Source: Verrucomicrobiia bacterium | Lineage (GTDB): Bacteria; Verrucomicrobiota; Verrucomicrobiia; Limisphaerales; Palsa-1400 | Direction: 5' to 3' | Assembly (NCBI GenBank): GCA_025934545.1 | Contig: JAICXV010000103.1 | Location: forward strand, 1 to 7,267 | Length of the DNA: 7,267 nt | Made by a program: the position numbers and the translations under genes | In this document: positions 7,201-7,267 of the stretch, in pieces | Layout: each line of letters starts with the position of its first letter | How positions within the stretch are numbered: the stretch's first letter is position 1 | Notes under the pieces: generated by a model | What the model saw: only the letters and a program-made list of their open reading frames with translations | Told to the model about the DNA's origin: nothing | Databases searched by the model: none

Positions 7201-7267
7201 TGGGTCGCGTTGAGCGTATAGCTAACGTAATTGTCCTGGTTACCATCGTGACCGGCCGTCGCGGGGC
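4227..7267 (-). CDS. Large modular secreted or surface protein, 3' part (Calx-beta-like repeats plus tandem DNRLRE-like modules)
   Basis: The frame is open to the window edge, so at least 1,012 residues are seen and the N-terminus, including any signal peptide, is missing. Residues are numbered here from the in-frame TTG codon at 7164-7166, which is probably an internal Leu. In order there are three Calx-beta-like repeats of 112-113 residues (25-361); a beta-rich domain containing the motif TGAGQIGVSGNSVTYGGV (361-508); and two related DNRLRE-type modules (511-704 and 705-902), each with QVL[LM]RFDNI, QIP and SFRP[DQ]LR. Last comes a C-terminal beta domain (903-979) with TGAPNTTYSIVRAT and the ending FYQVSNP. 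The composition (Thr, Ser, Gly, Asn, Asp rich, almost no Cys) fits an extracellular adhesin-like or carbohydrate-related protein. No enzyme motif, membrane anchor, LPXTG or PEP-CTERM signal is seen at the C-terminus. The 46 or so residues before the first repeat are unassigned; a catalytic domain could lie outside the window. The product is modular and secreted by inference, its function unknown. Confidence 0.85.
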   Translation of the reverse strand, partial: PATAGHDGNQDNYVSYTLNATQDGWIIKTHDCPLGGVESIPPGQAIASFAFIPAGSPGFTMTPSNNIFTTESGGQAHFTVVLDTQPTADVTFSVASSNPQEGTVDVSSLTFTSDNWAQPQTVTVTGVDDSVSDGTVFYTIDFGTASSSDPNYSGLQPASVSVGNIDNDPGITVTPSSGLFTTESAGTATFNVHLNTQPTDTVTISISSSNPNEGTVSTSQLVFDQNNWNVDQPVTITGVDDFVQDGDVAYTIFTGAAQSNDSNYSGYNPPDVSVVNRDNDVAGLVVSAYPFGLAVVEGRSTNYTISLASQPSANVTVNIASSDTTQGGTVSPPSLVFTPGNWSNAQPVTVSGIDDLAIDGSTGWFITNSVSSSDTNYAAVAAVSIPVVTLDNEPTITMPSGTTFYGIGMPPVGIDGRAVVSDPNTLDYTGTTLTVTITNNATADDRLSVRHDGTGAGQIGVSGNSVTYGGVQIGTFSGGSGSPLVVTFNNTATPAAVEATLHAASFSNVNSSPSLATRNVSALLRHADGGQSSGTVAIRVGLLRATEFQEGADHGYGTYTGENDILLKESAPNTAFPAGGANGLFVDWPDPGSADSQQVLLRFDNIFGSSLGQIPSNAVVVEALLTFHVIDSGDGSPLYRITQDWDATNLTFATFSGAVNGTADSVWGLPDGSASTSTGAATISVLADINAWLSGGQVNHGWFMPGWTGNLDGTGISPGEEPNISFRPDLRILWLPPTVASNSFRQNVNGYTNAVDTQIRGNDPTNGTFGLSATIGVDWNVVTPGDQSQVLMRFDNIIGTGPNQIPPGSQVHAAILDLTSQSGSAQGHGGAFHTMLIPWNDTDSFSTFGSGIVANDVQASSAISIAAGSPDLSFFVQGGYLSYELTADVAQWVTGAKPNYGWVILPWVNGNDGWFFGTAENANESFRPQLRVYYTPATVQAQVVITSGGRTATTGFLNFTGAPNTTYSIVRATTVHGTYGSIGQATTDGSGAGTFTDNAPPDGTAFYQVSNP
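4461..5054 (-). repeat. DNRLRE-like module 2 of the large protein
   Basis: Residues 705-902 (numbered from the TTG at 7166) share with the preceding module the sequence QVLMRFDNIIG, then QIPPGSQV, a tryptophan motif NYGWVILPW near the end, and SFRPQLRVYYTP as last strand. This pattern is typical of DNRLRE-type jelly-roll modules of secreted bacterial proteins, often about 160-200 residues. The copies are clearly divergent, so the duplication is old. Confidence 0.65.
5055..5636 (-). repeat. DNRLRE-like module 1 of the large protein
   Basis: Residues 511-704 begin with ATEFQEGADHGYGTYTGEND and contain QVLLRFDNIFG, QIPSNAVV, the tryptophan motif NHGWFMPGW and SFRPDLRILWLPP. The same landmarks occur in the same order in the next module, showing a tandem duplication within the protein. 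Confidence 0.65.
5643..6086 (-). other. Beta-rich cadherin-like domain of the large protein
   Basis: Residues 361-508 follow the third Calx-beta-like repeat. The stretch has the motifs GRAVVSDPNTLDYTG, TVTITNNATADDRLSVR, GAGQIGVSGNSVTYGGV, GTFSGG and LVVTFNNTATPAAVEATL. I know this motif set from large repetitive surface proteins where it occurs as a cadherin-like module; no function is established. The domain limits are approximate. Confidence 0.5.
6084..6419 (-). repeat. Calx-beta-like repeat 3
   Basis: Residues 250-361 form the most divergent of three repeats. It keeps NVTVNIASSD, GGTVSPPSLVFTPGNW, QPVTVSGIDD (Asp321, Asp322), SSSDTNY and a final LDNE in place of DND. The family fold is a calcium-binding beta sandwich in true Calx-beta domains. 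Here the acidic end is weakened, so calcium binding is uncertain. Confidence 0.6.
6420..6758 (-). repeat. Calx-beta-like repeat 2
   Basis: Residues 137-249 run from GITVTPSSGLFTTESAGTA to NRDND. The landmarks TQPTDTVTISISSSNPNEGT, LVFDQNNW, VTITGVDD, DGDVAYTI and DSNYSGYNP match those of repeat 1 in order and spacing. Confidence 0.7.
6759..7094 (-). repeat. Calx-beta-like repeat 1
   Basis: Residues 25-136 run from GFTMTPSNNIFTTESGG to NIDND. The landmarks are TQPTADVTFSVASSNPQEGT, LTFTSDNW, TVTVTGVDD, DGTVFYTI and DPNYSGLQP. At the nucleotide level the repeats have diverged substantially, so this is an old tandem duplication, not a recent expansion. Confidence 0.7.

Overview
The window reads as ordinary chromosome from a moderately GC-rich, free-living bacterium. 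A member of the Verrucomicrobiota (Pedosphaera/Limisphaerales-like) fits best. The reasons are the style of the large secreted protein (Calx-beta-like repeats, tandem DNRLRE-type modules and a C-terminal domain ending in FYQVSNP) and the small DUF4190-like membrane protein. This taxonomic call is inference; Planctomycetota or Lentisphaerota are not excluded.

Layout from left to right. Positions 1-24 hold a perfect hairpin, probably the terminator of the operon whose genes lie to its right. On the minus strand follows a tight three-gene operon, transcribed sucC (1326-2531), then a VOC/glyoxalase-fold gene (959-1315), then sucD (54-953). The gaps are only 10 and 5 bases. Positions 2532-2621 form a divergent intergenic region. 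A short plus-strand gene (2622-2888) encodes a two-helix DUF4190-like membrane protein. It converges on a minus-strand citrate synthase gene (2907-4049); a hairpin covering the citrate synthase stop codon fills the 18-base gap. Upstream of citrate synthase, 4050-4226 holds a sigma70-type promoter whose -35 box lies inside a perfect 13-base palindrome, an imperfect hairpin, and the terminator of the next gene. The rest, 4227-7267, is the C-terminal part of one large minus-strand gene for a modular secreted protein. Its N-terminus lies outside the window.

Citrate synthase makes citrate at the entry of the TCA cycle. SucCD interconverts succinyl-CoA and succinate with substrate-level formation of a nucleoside triphosphate. 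The left 4 kb is therefore a small TCA-cycle neighbourhood, in two separate transcription units on the same strand. The VOC protein between the two subunits of succinyl-CoA synthetase is the least expected item. It has the fold signature but lacks the usual metal ligands, so its function is unknown. The large surface or secreted protein is a separate unit behind a strong terminator and has no visible link to the TCA genes.

I found no mobile element, CRISPR array, tRNA, rRNA or defence system, and nothing that qualifies as a clearly new system. The points worth a second look are the VOC gene inside the suc operon, the palindrome over the citrate synthase -35 box with a very short predicted leader, and the architecture of the large protein.
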